DNA from: Orychophragmus violaceus
Lineage: Eukaryota; Streptophyta; Magnoliopsida; Brassicales; Brassicaceae
Reading direction: 5' to 3'
NCBI GenBank assembly: GCA_030180135.1
Contig: CM058233.1
Span: forward strand, 59,292,500-59,356,499
Length of the DNA: 64,000 nucleotides
Below the pieces are notes generated by a model. That model was given only the letters and a program-made list of their open reading frames with translations, was not told where the DNA came from and did no database searches. Both the position numbers and the translations under genes were made by a program. Each line of letters opens with the position of its first letter. Position 1 is the first letter of the stretch. Shown piece by piece: positions 10,141 through 22,246 of the stretch.

Positions 10141-11450
10141 AACTACAAGAAAACATGGATATAGAGACGATTTTTTTTTGCGACAAAATAATGTCATCGC
10201 AAATGAGCGACGCAGTAAACGACTAAAAAACAATTACGTTGTTAAATCATCGTAACTTTGCTACAAAATAAATTCTTCGTAAAATAGATGGTTTTAACGG
10301 TGAATTAACAACGACTATCGTTGATCGCTATTTTCATCCTAAATATGTAGTTACATAGCAACGAAAAAAACGACGTATTGTTTTCGAAGTAACTAACATC
10401 GAGTTAACGACGGATAACCATTGTATATCGGTTTTTTACGACGAAATAAATCGATCGTTGTTTTAAAGTAGCAAATTCGATGGTAAATCGTTGTGAAATA
10501 ATTTGTTCCTAAATTGTTGTTAAAAAGTATTGCAAATTCAATGCTAACCGGAGAAAATTTTCTATAAACATCTCATGGTTCTAAACAAAAATCACTATTT
10601 AAAAAAAAAATCTCTAATAAAATTTCTTTTAAAAAAATATATGCATATGAATTATGGAGTTGGATGTATCAACATAAGGATGTGGAATGAGCGGTGACAA
10701 AAGAGTTTCTAGACGGAGTTCAAATATTCATGTATCATGTAGGCCACACATCGCTAACCATGGAAAGCAGTAATGTGTTATGTCCTTATCGGAAATGCAT
10801 GAATAAAAAAGCAATGTTCAATATGAAAATGAATTATCTGTTAATCATGATCAATTTGGTGATCATATGAACCATAATTATCATGACCATGATAGGTTAC
10901 ATGAAATGGTTAGAGAAGCATTTCATGAAACAATAAGTACTGATCTGAATGATATTGAGAAATCCAACTTAGATGTCAAAACGATGATTTATGATATGCT
11001 AGACGCAACAAATCAGCCCATCGTAGATGGATGTTCGAGAAGAGTTGTCAAAATTATCAATGGCAGCTAGGATGATGACCATTAAAATTGATCATAACTT
11101 AGATGAGATTTGCATGGATGACTAGACGGATCTTATTAAAGAGTATTTACAAGAGGATAATTTGGCTGCCGAAACTTATCATTCGAGCTGCCGAGCAGCA
11201 AGCGACCATATCATTCGAGCTACCGAGGAGCGTATGCAAGCTCAAGATAGCTTGTTCGACTTATTGGCTGATGGTAATCCGCATTTTCTAGCAAGGTTGG
11301 AGAAAATGAGGGGGAGTCAGGTTGCGGGACCAAGCCAAGTATCTTCTTCTGTACCACAGACTATCGTACCAGAATCAAGAAACCTCGGTATAATCGCAGA
11401 CTTTTTGAGGGTACCAGTTTTCAGCTAAACAATTAGGATATTATTTCATG
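10141..11450 (+). mobile_element. CACTA (En/Spm) element, 5' end, truncated
   Basis: The terminus aactacaagaaaaca matches CACTACAAGAAAACA with C1 changed to A. About 420 bp of subterminal repeats follow (cgacgaaat, atcgttg, gtaaatcg types in both orientations). Next comes a decayed TNP2-like gene. The element stops near 11450-11495, where a minus-strand LINE begins, and no 3' terminus is seen. Confidence 0.75.
10640..11428 (+). pseudogene. CACTA TNP2-like transposase remnant (copy A)
   Basis: Frames in 10640-10860 encode a decayed transposase-associated N-terminal domain: a KEFLDGVQIFMYHV block followed by LCPYRKCMNKK. The ORF at 10867-11070 holds a SKLS-type TNP2 block, frameshifted here after IVDGCSRR but still in frame in copy B. 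A further ORF at 11162-11428 (MAAETYHSSCRAASDHI) continues the coding strand and is absent from copy B, which is cut by a gypsy element at this point. There is no DDE core. Several stops and frameshifts make it non-functional. Confidence 0.65.
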
Positions 11451-11494
11451 TATCACATATTTTTTTGGTTTTTAAAAATACATTGTAATATTTA

Positions 11495-13160
11495 AATCAG
11501 GCTCTGACCATAGGAAAGTGGAACATAGTTGATCAATCTCTTTTATACAGGATTTTGGAAGCCTAAAAGCCGAAATCCAAAAGTTTGTAAGACTATGGAT
11601 AATAGATCCTATAAGTTTCAACCGCCCAACTACATATAAGTGTCTTGCAGTCCATGAATTGACCCGTGCTCTGATTTTTTTTCAATAACTGGAGTGTAAT
11701 CAGCCACACTCATTCTTTTTGTCAGCAAAGGAAGTCCAAGATATCTGACCGGTAAGTTTCCTGAGGCTAATGGAAATTGTTGAAGAATGGCATGTTGATC
11801 TGATTCTCTTATCCCTGCAAGATAGATAGTTGTCTTCTCCATACTAATTTTCAGACCAGACTGAATCGTAAACTCTTTAAAGACCTCTAGAATCCCTTCT
11901 ATCGAGCTTTGCTTGCCATCCATTAACACAAGCATATCATCTGCGAATGATAGGTGTGTTAGCTGCATACTTTGGTAGTAGGGATGGTATCCCATTCTTC
12001 CTTCAGATCCTGCTTTGTTCAACATCTTAAATAGAACTTGCACACATATCACAAATAGATATGGAGATAGAGAACCTCCATGTATCAGCCCTCTTTCGCT
12101 TTTGAAATATCCTGTTAATTCCCCATTCACCTGAACCGAATGCATCTTTTAATCAAGAAGACAAATTTCTCTGGAATCTCAAGAGCAGTCAGAACATTAA
12201 GAAAGAAAGGCCACTGAACCATATCGAAAGCTTTTGAGATATCAACCTTTATCGCACACCTAGGCGATACATTCTCCTTATGGTAAATTTTGACCAGCTC
12301 AGACGCAAGCAAAACGTTTTCCATCAATAATCTATCTTTGATGAATTCTGATTGATTTGGTGATATAAACTTAGGCATAATCTGCTTCAACCTATTAGCT
12401 AAAATCTTTGAGATTACCTTATACATGGCGTTACAACATGAGATATGACGATAATCTTTTATCTGGATGGCTTGCTCTTTCTTTGGGATTAAGGCTAGTT
12501 TTGTAAAATTGACTCCAGATGGTAGGACTCATTTGTCAAAAAAACGATTGTATGCAAATCACGAATTCTTTCCCAACAACTTGCCATGCAGCTTTATAGA
12601 ATTCACAAGTATAGTTGTCCCGACCAGGAGATTTGTTGCTTGCCATTGCAAACATAGTCTTCTTAATCTCCTCCTTTGTTACATTTTTAACCATCATCAT
12701 CTGATCTCAATCCTCACAGCTAAAGTCCAAAAGTCCGTGTAATGTTTCCACCGTAGGTGTAATGTGATCTTCTGCCTTGTGTGATAGAAAATTATTGAAA
12801 TAGTCTACAGCTTCTTGTTTAATGTTAGTCTGCGTCACAGTCAATGTACCATCATCTCTGGTCATTTCTTTGATTGAGTTTTTACTTTTATCACCTTAGC
12901 AATCCGATGAAATGTTTTGTTATTTTCCATCAGCAATTTTCAACTAGTGGATCTTAGCTTTCTGACTTAGGAATTTTTTTTCGATTGACGATAAGAGATT
13001 CCACCTTTCATAAGATTTTTCTTCAGAAACCACCAAGCTTGATATGAGATTCATTAGAGTTTTCTCTTGACATTCACAGAGGAAATTGAAAGCTTCTATT
13101 GTTTTCTGTAAAATATTGTCGATACTTTCTTTGCTTAACTTATGTAGAATAGGTTTGAAA
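11495..13160 (-). pseudogene. LINE-A reverse transcriptase, 3' segment
   Basis: Downstream half of an L1-type ORF2 broken by copia-0; its upstream half is at 22844-24285. In minus-strand order: a pre-RT helical segment (12944-13160), MASNKSPGRDN, LIPKKEQ, a YKVISKILANRLK block, KVDISKAFDMVQW, SLSPYLFVICVQVL and the catalytic LSFADDMLVL motif (FADD, about 11935-11965), then the post-RT AFRLPKSC and FLWSEPDLN blocks. Inactivating changes include a TGA in the early RT (about 12534), a frame change between the ORFs at 12127-12426 and 11630-12145, and another after 11640. The 3' end is missing: the sequence stops near 11495 with no poly(A) and meets a CACTA remnant. Confidence 0.85.
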
Positions 13161-13221
13161 TGAAAGTGCAAGGACTACTTGATACAGGAACCAGAACACA
13201 AAGTAACACAAGGGTTTTTTC

Positions 13222-13554
13222 GGGCTTTTGGCTTTTTCGTGCCCGCACTATACACCGATGGAAAATCCATTCCTGCACAAACAACCTGTGATTAAACATA
13301 CATGCACCTTTTAAAAATTTGAATCCCATAAACACACAATTTAGTCGTCGATTAAACATACATTGACCTTAACCCCGTTTAATTAATAGTTAACGGTGAT
13401 GACTAAGCAGATGACTCAGATTATTGACCAAATACGGTGTCGGTTTGGGTCTTGATCAGACCAAAAAAAAAAAAAAAAACTGCAGCGTTTTGTTTTGGGG
13501 AAAAAATTAAAACCCTCTTCTTCTTCCTCGACGAGATTATGGTCGACTGCTCAG
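13222..13554 (+). repeat. MULE terminal inverted repeat, left
   Basis: Begins gggcttttggctttttcg and ends gtcgactgctcag. It includes an A17 run near 13460 and pairs with 16833-17164. Confidence 0.92.
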
Positions 13555-14012
13555 ATTTTTCTAGGGTTTATATTGATTGGCAAAGAGAGATTGATATTGC
13601 TTGCTTGTGTGTTGTTGTCTCTGTTTTTTGTTGGGTGTATGTCGTTTTTGGTTTGTCTTGTAAGGACTCAAGTTTAATGAATTTAATGTTTTCATAGTAG
13701 ACAAAGTGTTTGAAATCCAAGAACACATGATCAGCAAAGTATAACCATTTCAGACTAAAAAGACGACCATAGTTTACAGAAGTAAGCTGATCAAACCGAC
13801 CAAAAAAAGCAGAATTCTCCATTACTAAACCGATCATAAAGTCACCGGAAACCTTCTGAACTAAAAAAATGAGCAAAAAATGCAGAAGTCTTCTTGAAAC
13901 AAACCCAAAAACCTGCAAACCTGCAACCTGCAAAAAACAAGCTTCATTACAATAATACCCTAAGAAACAGTCCGAAATACAAATCCCAAATATACTAAAC
14001 AAATACCTTGAC

Positions 14013-16487
14013 TTAATCATGAGCAATAGATGTTTTAGATGGCTGGCTTGGCCCTTCTCCAACATCATGAACCATTGACTCTTGCGTACCTTGTACTTTA
14101 GCCTTCTTGGGTGGACGAGGTTTTAAAGGAACTCCCATGTTCTTACATGACAATGCATTATGACCAGTAGAACTACATCGAGAACAATGCATAACGCGTG
14201 CATGTCTAGTAACTCTTTTCCCCTTTGTTGGTGATTCGTTCACTCCTTTAATTCTTTTTTCTGGCTTCTTTTTCCTCCCCTTTGTTTTCTCTCTTGGTGG
14301 AGGTTCTAAAGTAGACTTTCCTGAATCCTTCCAAAACGTAACTCCTCTAACCGGGTTTATGGAATCAGCATACTGCTTCTGCCAAGTTGATGTAAGATAC
14401 CATTGCGACACCAAGTTTTCTGTGTTATAATTCTTCCTATCAAACACAACTCGGAGAGCATGTCGACATGGAATTCCGGATAGATCCCACCTCCTTCAGC
14501 TGCAAGTCATTGCTTTCATGTTCACAGAATAAGAAATCCCACCTTCTGTCACTTCAAACTCACCATTATTTCCAGAATAAATCCGACATTGGTATCGGTA
14601 TTTAGACTCTAAAGCAATAACCTTTCCAACCTTTTCACTGAACTTTCCTTTATGGTTGTTTGATTTCTTCCTCCTGAGATCAATACGAACCATAGCCTGC
14701 CTCCTCATGGTCTCTAGCATCTCAACAAGAGGCATTGCCCGAGCTTTTTCAAGTGTACTGTTGTAGGATTCAAAATTGTTGTTCAATGCATCTTCGCAAG
14801 TACAACTCGTACTGAAAAAAGCTCGACTACATGTTTCTGGTTTTCTCTGCATCAACGCCTCATAGACTTCCAAATCATACTCCTTTAGCGCTTTTAAATT
14901 CGCATTGTAATCAGCCACGTTGAAACTATCTGCAATCCTCCAAAACAACTTCTTCATTTCTGGTTTTCTCGGGAAGATCTTCTTCAAGTTGCCGTAAATG
15001 TGTCGTGCACACATACGGTGCTCCACATTGGGCAATTCTTTCTCCACTGCAATCAGCAAACCCTGTGAAAAAAGAAACATAAGAACTCTTGGAACTACTT
15101 TATCGAGATAGACCAAAAACAGACACATAAAACACACTTACTTTCTGTCTATCCGATATAAGGGTGAATCCTTGTCCATTGCCGAGACCCAAATCAAACT
15201 TCAGCTTCTGTAAAAACCAAACCCATGTCTCAGTGTTCTCTACATGCACAACTGCCCAAGCGATAGGATATATTTGGTTGTTTGCATCCCTTCCCACAAC
15301 GGCTAGTAGTTGTCCCTTCGTCGTGTTTTTGAGAAAACAACCATCAATGCCAAAGATTGGTCGACAGTATGACCGCCAAGTGTCTCGCAATATAGGAAAA
15401 CAAACGTAAAACCGCTCGAAAACTTCAAGTCCGCCTGGTCCACAAACGGTTCGTAGCTCTGTTGTTGCACCTTGATTAGTACTGCATACAATGGTAAAAA
15501 ATGTAAACAAAGTAAACAAAATGTAAGCAAAGTAAACAAAATGCCTTACTTTCGAATTTCAATCTCGTAGTCTTTCATCCTCCTATATTGCTCATCATAT
15601 TCTGCCTGTATAAGCTCCAATGCTTTACCCTTGGCCTTTCGACATTGATCGTTAGATGCACTGAGTTCATAAAGAGTGTGAATTTTATCTTGAATCGCTT
15701 TCGGCATAATATCTGGATCATTCCTTACTTCATTTAAGAACATCTCAGCAATAATTGAATCTGACAATATCTTGCATCGTCCATCCTTGTAACAAGTATG
15801 CACATCCTGAAAGGTTTTCACCATCCAATGACCAGCAGATTCCTCAAATGAACAATAAATTCTCCAAGCACATGGAGTTCCATCTTTGGCTACTACTGCT
15901 CCACATTTTGCTTCTGATTTTATATGACCCCATCTGCTAAATTTAATGTTCCATCCACCTTTCAAAGCATACTCTAAAACCGCTTCTCTGAACTCTTTCA
16001 CACTATCGAACAACTGCCTAATATGTAACTCTCCGCTTCCTCGCTTCCATTTATCATAAGGCTGTCCCCTTGGTTCTTCTTCACAATCTGAACAAGGAGG
16101 AGTATCATGGAAATTCTCATCTTCATCATCTTCACAAATCGTGGAGACCACAGCTTCAACACGGGCGTCCTCTTCAAATTCATTCACCTCATCTTCACCG
16201 TATTTCTCTGTAGGATTCTGAATATTGGCGTCGGGATCATCTTCCTCCATCACGACATGGTCGTCTTCATCCACATTTTCATGCTCCATGTAAATATCTA
16301 TGAACTTAGTCCAGTATGCAGCATCACCCATCTTCTGAAAACTGTCAGAACCATTGCATAAGACTTTGAGTTGACTTAAATCTTCATACGGCATCTTATA
16401 CCACATCCTTTGTCCATACAAAGATATAGGAATATTGCTCATAAGACTGTTGAAGAAATCTTGAGTGGGTGATTGAAGCAGATGCAT
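14013..16487 (-). pseudogene. MULE transposase (MuDBD, DDE and SWIM domains) with one nonsense codon
   Basis: Three exons on the minus strand: 16487-15550, 15481-15142 and 15062-14013. The introns (15549-15482 and 15141-15063) have GTAAG starts, CAG ends and matching phases. Exon 1 carries an acidic region and the MuDR DNA-binding domain (LFDSVKEFREAVLEYALKGG, CAWRIYC, DVHTC). Exon 2 opens the MULE DDE domain (IFGIDGCFLK, YPIAWAVV, TLISDRQK). Exon 3 continues with a CARHIYGNLKK block and the SWIM finger. There TGA at 14498-14496 replaces the second Cys of the CxC...CxH pattern; the frame then runs on through WDLSGIPCRHALRVV, a Lys/Arg-rich stretch and a CCHC-like knuckle (CSRCSSTGHNALSC) to the stop near 14013. 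Apart from that codon no lesion is visible, so inactivation looks recent. The translation start could be further upstream. Confidence 0.88.
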
Positions 16488-16832
16488 TTCTCCGTGATTG
16501 TAAGCTACTGCTCTGCCTTCAAGTGCCGAAAATTTTCCGCCATAGTGTATTTGAAAAACAGTATCTGTGTCACTGAGATTAAAAAATTGTAATTAGGACT
16601 AAGAAATCTCTTCCTCAAATCAACATTGCATCAATCTAACCCAAGGGTAAGTGAATTTCAAGGTATTTGAAAAACCCAGAAACAAAATTATTTCCCAAAT
16701 CGAATGGAAAATTTGGAGTTATTACCTCATATCTCTGGTCAGGATTGAAAACCCAGCAACGAAGTGGCCGAATTCGAAGGCCTGAGTTGAAGAATTAGAG
16801 GAAGAATCAGAGCGAGATTTCCTGCGTTTTCT

Positions 16833-17164
16833 CTGAGCAGTCGACCATAATCTCGTCGAGGAAGAAGAAGAGGGTTTTAATTTTTTCCTCAAAACAAAAC
16901 GCTGCAGTTTTTTTTTTTTTTTGGTCTGATCAAGACCCAAACCGACACCGTATTTGGTCAATAATCTTGAGTCATCTGCTTAGTCATCACCGTTAACTAT
17001 TAATTAAACGGGGTTAAGGTCAATGTATGTTTAATCGACGACTAAATTGTGTGTTTATGGGATTCAAATTTTTAAAAGGTGCAGGTATGTTTAATCACGG
17101 GTTGTTTGTGCAGGAATGTATTTTCCATCGGCGTATAGTGCGGGCACGAAAAAGCCAAAAGCCC
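16833..17164 (-). repeat. MULE terminal inverted repeat, right
   Basis: Reverse complement of 13222-13554 with a handful of differences (for example cgccgatgg against caccgatgg), ending gccaaaagccc. Confidence 0.92.
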
Positions 17165-17499
17165 GGGTTTTTTCACAAGACTTTTTATTGCAAAGCAAAC
17201 TTACACGTTTCACCTTAACAACCTTGTCTCTCTTGCTTTTTGATCTAACACTGATCTTAAAGCCTTTTAGATTCACCCTTAACACCAAGTATGATTCTCT
17301 CTTGAGAACTCATCACTTTTGCTAAAAGCAATCTCTCTCTCTAAAGGCGCACCAAGCACAGATGCCCTAAATGATCTATTTATACACCATAGATCATCAT
17401 ACAATTTCCTATTTTCCTTTTGGCATATTTCCTAAACTCACTTAGGTATATTTCCATTTTCTTTATTTAGAGAAAAGTATATTTTCCTAAATTCTTTTA

Positions 17500-19881
17500 G
17501 TGAAATTTACTCCAACTAGTATTAATCTTTATTAGAATTACTAGTTTAGTATCTTTCACTAAAAGTTTACTAAGTTAGTATTATGAGTATGTAAAAAGAC
17601 TAAATTGCCACTATGACTAAATTACTAATTAATCTTATTTTATTTTTAAAATAAAAAAATTTAAAATATGGAAATAAAAAAAAAATCGAAAATTATAATA
17701 AATAACTTTAAACTAAAAATTAAAAATCATGTACAAAAATTTAAAACTAAAAATTAAAAATTAAAATTAATAACTTAAAAATAAAAATTTAAAACTAAAA
17801 ATTAAAAATTAAAAATTAAAAATTAAAAATTAAAAATATAAAATTTAAATTAAAAATTAAAAATTAAAATTTAAAAATTAAAAATTAAAAATTTAAAATT
17901 AAAAATTAAAAATTAAAAATTAAAAATTTAAAATTTAAAATTTAAAATTTAAAATTTAAAATTTAAAATTTAAAATTTAAAATTTAAAATTTAAAATTTA
18001 AAATTTAAAATTTAAAATTTAAAATTTAAAATTTAAAATTTAAAATTTAAAATTTAAAATTTAAAATTTAAAATTTAAAATTTAAAATTTAAAATTTAAA
18101 ATTTAAAATTTAAAATTTAAAATTTAAAATTTAAAATTTAAAATGTAAAATTTAAAATTTAAAATTTAAAATTTAAAATTTAAAATTTAAAATTTAAAAC
18201 TAAAAATTAAAAATTAAAAACTAAAAATTTATAATTTAAAATTAAAAACTAAAAATTAAAAACTAAAAATTTAAAACTAAAAACTAAAATTAATAATTAA
18301 AAACTAAAAATTTAAATTTAAAATATAAATTATAAAACTAAGAAATAAAAAAAATTTAAAATAAAAACTAAAAATTTAAAAATTATAAATTAAAGATATT
18401 AAAGTCAATCATAATTGTTAATTATTTACTTTCCAAATGTGATCTTTTCAAATTAGTAAAACTTCCAAACTATCTTCCTAAAATAATGGTGGTTAGAAAA
18501 AGGAAAGATATTAATAAAAATTTCGTTTAAAAATAAATCTTATATACAGATATTCCAAAATTTCAACAATAATCAATAAATATTACAAAATATAAAAAAA
18601 ATTTATAGACTTATTTCGTTGATTGCAGAAAATTATTATTAATTCAAAACTCTTAGGGAATTAATTACTTTATAATTGTATGGGATTTTTTTTTAAATGT
18701 AGTATTTTAAAATAATATACAAGTTTCCGTTTAAGAATAAGTCAAATTGGTATAATTACTTACCTAAAATCATGGCCGGTTCGAAAAAGGAAAGATTTTA
18801 GAAAAAAATAATTTAAAAATAATTAAAATCATATATGTATATATTCTGAAATTTCAAAAATAATAAGTTTAAAATATTTTCTTAATAATAAAATTTTATT
18901 TAACACATCAAATAAATTTGGAACTTATAAATTTATTTCGTAAACTTATTATGCTTAAAAAACAAAATTAAAATTCTTTATATTAAAAACTATATTAAAA
19001 TAATACAACCTAAAAAAAAAAATTGACCTACATAGGTTCATACAATATAATATTTTAAATTTTTAAAAGTCATTATTTAGAAGATAAATTATATTTTCAA
19101 TTTTAAATTAATTTATAAAACTATTTAAGGAAACAGAATAACAAATCCGCAATAAAAAAAAGATGAGTAAAAATGCCACGTTATCAATTTAAAAAAATCT
19201 ATACACACAAAAATTAAATCTGTAACACATCAACTAAATCTGTAACACTAGAATACTAGTTTTGTAATTTTTTAAAGCCTTTTGCCTGTGTTACAGAGTT
19301 TTTCAAAATCTGCAACACATACAAAAAATCTGTAACACTGGGAATAAAATCTGCATAAACAATCCGCAAAATCTTGAAAAAACTGCAAAAACCCAATAAA
19401 ATCTTCAACACTAGCGAAAAATCTTCGAACTCAATTTTACAAAAACGAACAAATCCGCAAGTATACAAAAAAAACAGCAACACATGGAACAAATCTGTTA
19501 CACTACGAACTAATTTAGTAATTAAAAAAGTATAATTCCTTTGTCGCGAATTTATTTTAAATCTGCAACAAAGAAACAAATATGCGACACTTGCATTTAA
19601 ATCGGTAACATCATTTTCGTAATTACACAAACAAATCTGCAACCACAAAAATCTGCAACACGTGACTGCGGATTTAATTTCGCAGGGAATGTGGCATTTT
19701 CGTAAATATTTGATTTTTTCGCTGACATGGAAAAAAAAAATTAATGGCATTTCTGTAATTTTTTTTCCTTCCAAATGATGATAGGGGTACTTTAGGCAAT
19801 AAAATCTTGAGAAACAAGGCCAAAAGATTAATCATATTCTAATAATAACTATACTTTTTCATACTAGATAAGTAATTTTTT
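17500..19881. mobile_element. AT-rich insertion of about 2.4 kb in the copia-0 LTR, class unknown
   Basis: This block interrupts the 3' LTR between attctttta (17491-17499) and aagtgtatattcc (from 19882); the sister LTR is continuous here (attcttttaagtgc). The string attttttaa before the right junction may be a decayed 9-bp target duplication. No terminal inverted repeats or long coding frame were found. It holds the AAAATTT array and a cluster of AATCTGCAACAC-like motifs near the right end. The motif cluster suggests a DNA transposon with subterminal binding sites. Confidence 0.6.
17690..18380. repeat. Low-complexity AAAATTT / TAAAAAT array
   Basis: A near-pure A/T tract. Its core (about 17925-18198) is a 7-bp tandem array of AAAATTT with about 38 units and a single G substitution near 18145. 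The edges are mixed AAAAATT and AAACTAAAAATT units. The unit equals its own reverse complement apart from phase, so the tract can fold on itself. Confidence 0.9.
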
Positions 19882-20087
19882 AAGTGTATATTCCATGAGT
19901 ATCTTCACTGATCTTCACATCCAACTCAGCTACTCATCTTTAGGTTTGTCCTTGTAAGCTTATTGTATCCATGATTTCCATATCTCTTCGTGCCAGCTCA
20001 CGCTCTGCATTGTTGACTTAGTCGTTGTTGCACACGTTGCTTGATTCAGCATCTGTCGTAACTCATGCTCCAGCTCATTGCATCTTC

Positions 20088-20370
20088 AATCTCCCCCTTT
20101 TTAGCTTAGTTTGATACTCAAGCATTGTTGGTTCTTGATAAACTTCAATCTCTTACGAACATATACCAAATAGAGCAATTCTTCATATCACATCTTCAAA
20201 ATCAGAAAACTCCCCCATGAGTCAAGCCCCGCCTGAATCAGCATCTAAGTCATATCACATCTTCAAAATCAGAAAACTCCCCCATGAGTTAAGCTCCCAC
20301 TTGTGCTGACCTCTCCCCCTCTTTGAGTGCACAACTAAGTTAAAAACATACCACAACTAACAATCTCCTC
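20088..20370 (-). other. Copia-0 PPT and 3' untranslated region
   Basis: Contains the polypurine tract next to the 3' LTR and a direct duplication of about 40 bp (20187-20226 and 20254-20293, core catcttcaaaatcagaaaac). Each copy carries its own purine-rich tggggga string on the minus strand. No coding frame. Confidence 0.6.
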
Positions 20371-22188
20371 AAAATAACTCGGGTTTCCATGTTGTTGCAG
20401 AATCTACTACAGCCTTTAGCACAAGACCTGCAACAGTCGTTAAAACAGACAAGTTTCTTTCTTTTCTCCCATGTTTGTATTCTTGTCTGTTGACGACTTC
20501 ACCCAGATCAGTATCTATGTACTGATCGATTCCTCCATTGACCTGAATCATCATATTTCACATTGATACCTCTTACTTGGTTCTCCTCCTTGATCATTCC
20601 TTGATTTTTTTTAACACTCCTTGAATATTCACCACAAACTTTAGGCTTCTTTATCCACGCCTTTCTGAACATCACACAGTTGGAAACATATCTATTTCTC
20701 CTCCAAATCTGATTTGTATGATGTAGAAATATGTAACAATGTGCTTTGATATGACCATATTTACCACAGTAGTAACATTGAGTAGATTGATGCCAATTTG
20801 ATCTTGTACTTCTTCTGTTTGACTCAACTCTTGTTACATCACCACATGTATCAACAAGATTTTCTCTGCACTCTGTATGTGAATGATGTTTGATCCTCTT
20901 CTTGACACTTTTTCCTGATCCAGATCGTGTATTACCACCTGTAGCAGTTTTTGTTACAGTTTTTGTGTTTGCCTTTGTTAGCAAGCGTTCCTCAGATTCA
21001 GTTGCTGTTATCACTTCTTTTGCAGTAGATTTCTGAGTTGCTTCAAGTCCTGATTTGTTTCTTCTGCAATCCATGTGAGCATTTTCCCTTCTACTCTTCT
21101 TGTTATTGTTCTATTCATTCTCTAAAGCCTTTGAACGCTTCTTCTCATAGTCAAGTTCTTCTTCAAGCTTTTCAACCTTGATTTGCCATCTCTTCCTTTC
21201 TTCTACTAGAGCTTTGCAGGTTTCCAGAAGATCCGCATATTGGAGATCAGAATCTTCACGTCTTGAGCTACTCGTTGAGCTAGCGTCTGTTTTATTCGAA
21301 TGTGCGACAACAGAGTCATGTGTAACTTTAGTTGATCCAAATAACGCCACGATGTTTGAAATCCCCTCTTTATGTGTCTCTCTTTCTGACTCTTCATTGT
21401 TGGAATGGTTAAGAACATCCTTATTCCTCCTTTTTAACTTAACACCCTTGGTGTCATCTCCTTTGAAAGTATCACACTTGATTCTTCTTTTTCTCTTCAG
21501 AACTTCTTCGACTTTCTCTTCAGAACTTTTTCTCTCCATTGTCACTAACTGAGTTGACATCGATCCCACAGTCGTCTGATACACTAGATGGTAACCTTCC
21601 AACTAACTCATCAAAAGTCATATTATTTGTGTCAAGAAAAACTTCCATCACAGTCTTTATTACATGAAATCTCATAGGTAAACCTATCAACAGCTTCTTG
21701 ACTAACTTCTTATCTTTGTATTTCTTTCCAAGAGTCAAAGCCTCTTGAGCTAGAGAGCACATTTTCGAACTATACTCAGAGATTGACTCATATTCATCCA
21801 TCTTAAGATTTTCGAATCTAGAAGCCAATAGATCTTTTCTTGAATTTTGTACCTTCTCAGTTCCTTCAAAGTGTATTTGAAGAATGTCTCATGCTTTCTT
21901 TGCACTATCACATCCTTGAATCAACTCAAATTGTATCCTTGATACACTTTCATGAATAGCCGTGAGTGCCCTAGCGTTGAACTTTGACTGTCTTCTTTCG
22001 TCCTCGGTCCATTCCTCTTCTGGCTTATTAATTTCATCTCCTGATTGAGTTTTGGTTTTTGGCTCCTTCCACCCGGATATAACAGCTCCCCAAGCACGAG
22101 CGTCTATGCCTTTAATGATCGACTTCAACCTTGACTTCCAACATCCATAGTCCCATTCATTCAGAATCTCTAATGAGTAGTCCCCCAT
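20369..22188 (-). pseudogene. Copia-0 gag remnant (UBN2-type gag, coiled coil, zinc knuckle)
   Basis: Gag of a copia element, the capsid/nucleocapsid protein. Minus-strand order: MGDYSLEILNEWDYGCWKSR (22188-), a gag helical core (SVSRIQFELIQGCDSAKKA), then a TGA at 21888-21886 where a Trp is expected. The frame continues through SRFENLKMDEYESISEYSSK and LLIGLPMRFHVIKTVM, then shifts near 21590. A Lys/Glu-rich coiled coil (ALVEERKRWQIKVEKLEEE, 21210-21150) and a zinc knuckle CYYCGKYGHIKAHC (about 20785-20745) follow. The frame ends at 20508 and no protease motif follows. At least one stop and one frameshift, so non-functional. Confidence 0.8.
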
Positions 22189-22246
22189 CTTTTACACAGG
22201 ATCTCACCTGTTTGCAATACTCACAAGTGCCCGCTCTGATACCAAT

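Larger units (their letters stand above)
7778..11149. repeat. Segmental duplication, copy A (partner 52589-60102)
   Basis: From agttgtaagcatacttcgtt to gagtattta this 3.4-kb block matches 52589-60102 in the same orientation and order: a 0.5-kb unique stretch, a Helitron, a 0.6-kb spacer and the 5' end of a CACTA element. By eye the copies differ by a few per cent in the left part and by almost nothing in the CACTA part. Copy B is longer only because of later insertions. The left edges lie next to unrelated DNA (a MITE in A, a hAT end in B). Confidence 0.9.
13222..17164 (-). mobile_element. MULE (Mutator-like element), 3.9 kb, with long terminal inverted repeats
   Basis: Terminal inverted repeats of about 333 bp (13222-13554 and 16833-17164) differ at only a few per cent of positions. 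They are flanked by the repeat gggttttttc (13212-13221 and 17165-17174), consistent with the 9-bp target duplication typical of Mutator elements. The sister LTR of copia-0 has the unoccupied site gggtttttc near 22295. The inside carries a three-exon transposase gene on the minus strand with one visible nonsense change. The two long TIRs reach into the transcribed region at both ends. Confidence 0.92.
13161..20088 (-). repeat. Copia-0 3' LTR, split into three pieces
   Basis: Alignment to the intact LTR at 22247-22838 gives three pieces: 13161-13221, 17175-17499 and about 19882-20088. Together they are 593 bp against 592 bp in the other LTR, so essentially nothing but the two insertions (MULE 13222-17164 and an AT-rich block about 17500-19881) separates them. 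On the plus strand the LTR runs TG...CA. Confidence 0.88.

Noticed and set aside
17925..18198. CRISPR-like array or degenerated telomere repeat (7-bp period as in TTTAGGG)
   Set aside because: Units are directly adjacent with no spacers, the sequence is a pure A/T simple repeat, and no residual TTTAGGG or G-rich units remain to support a telomeric origin.
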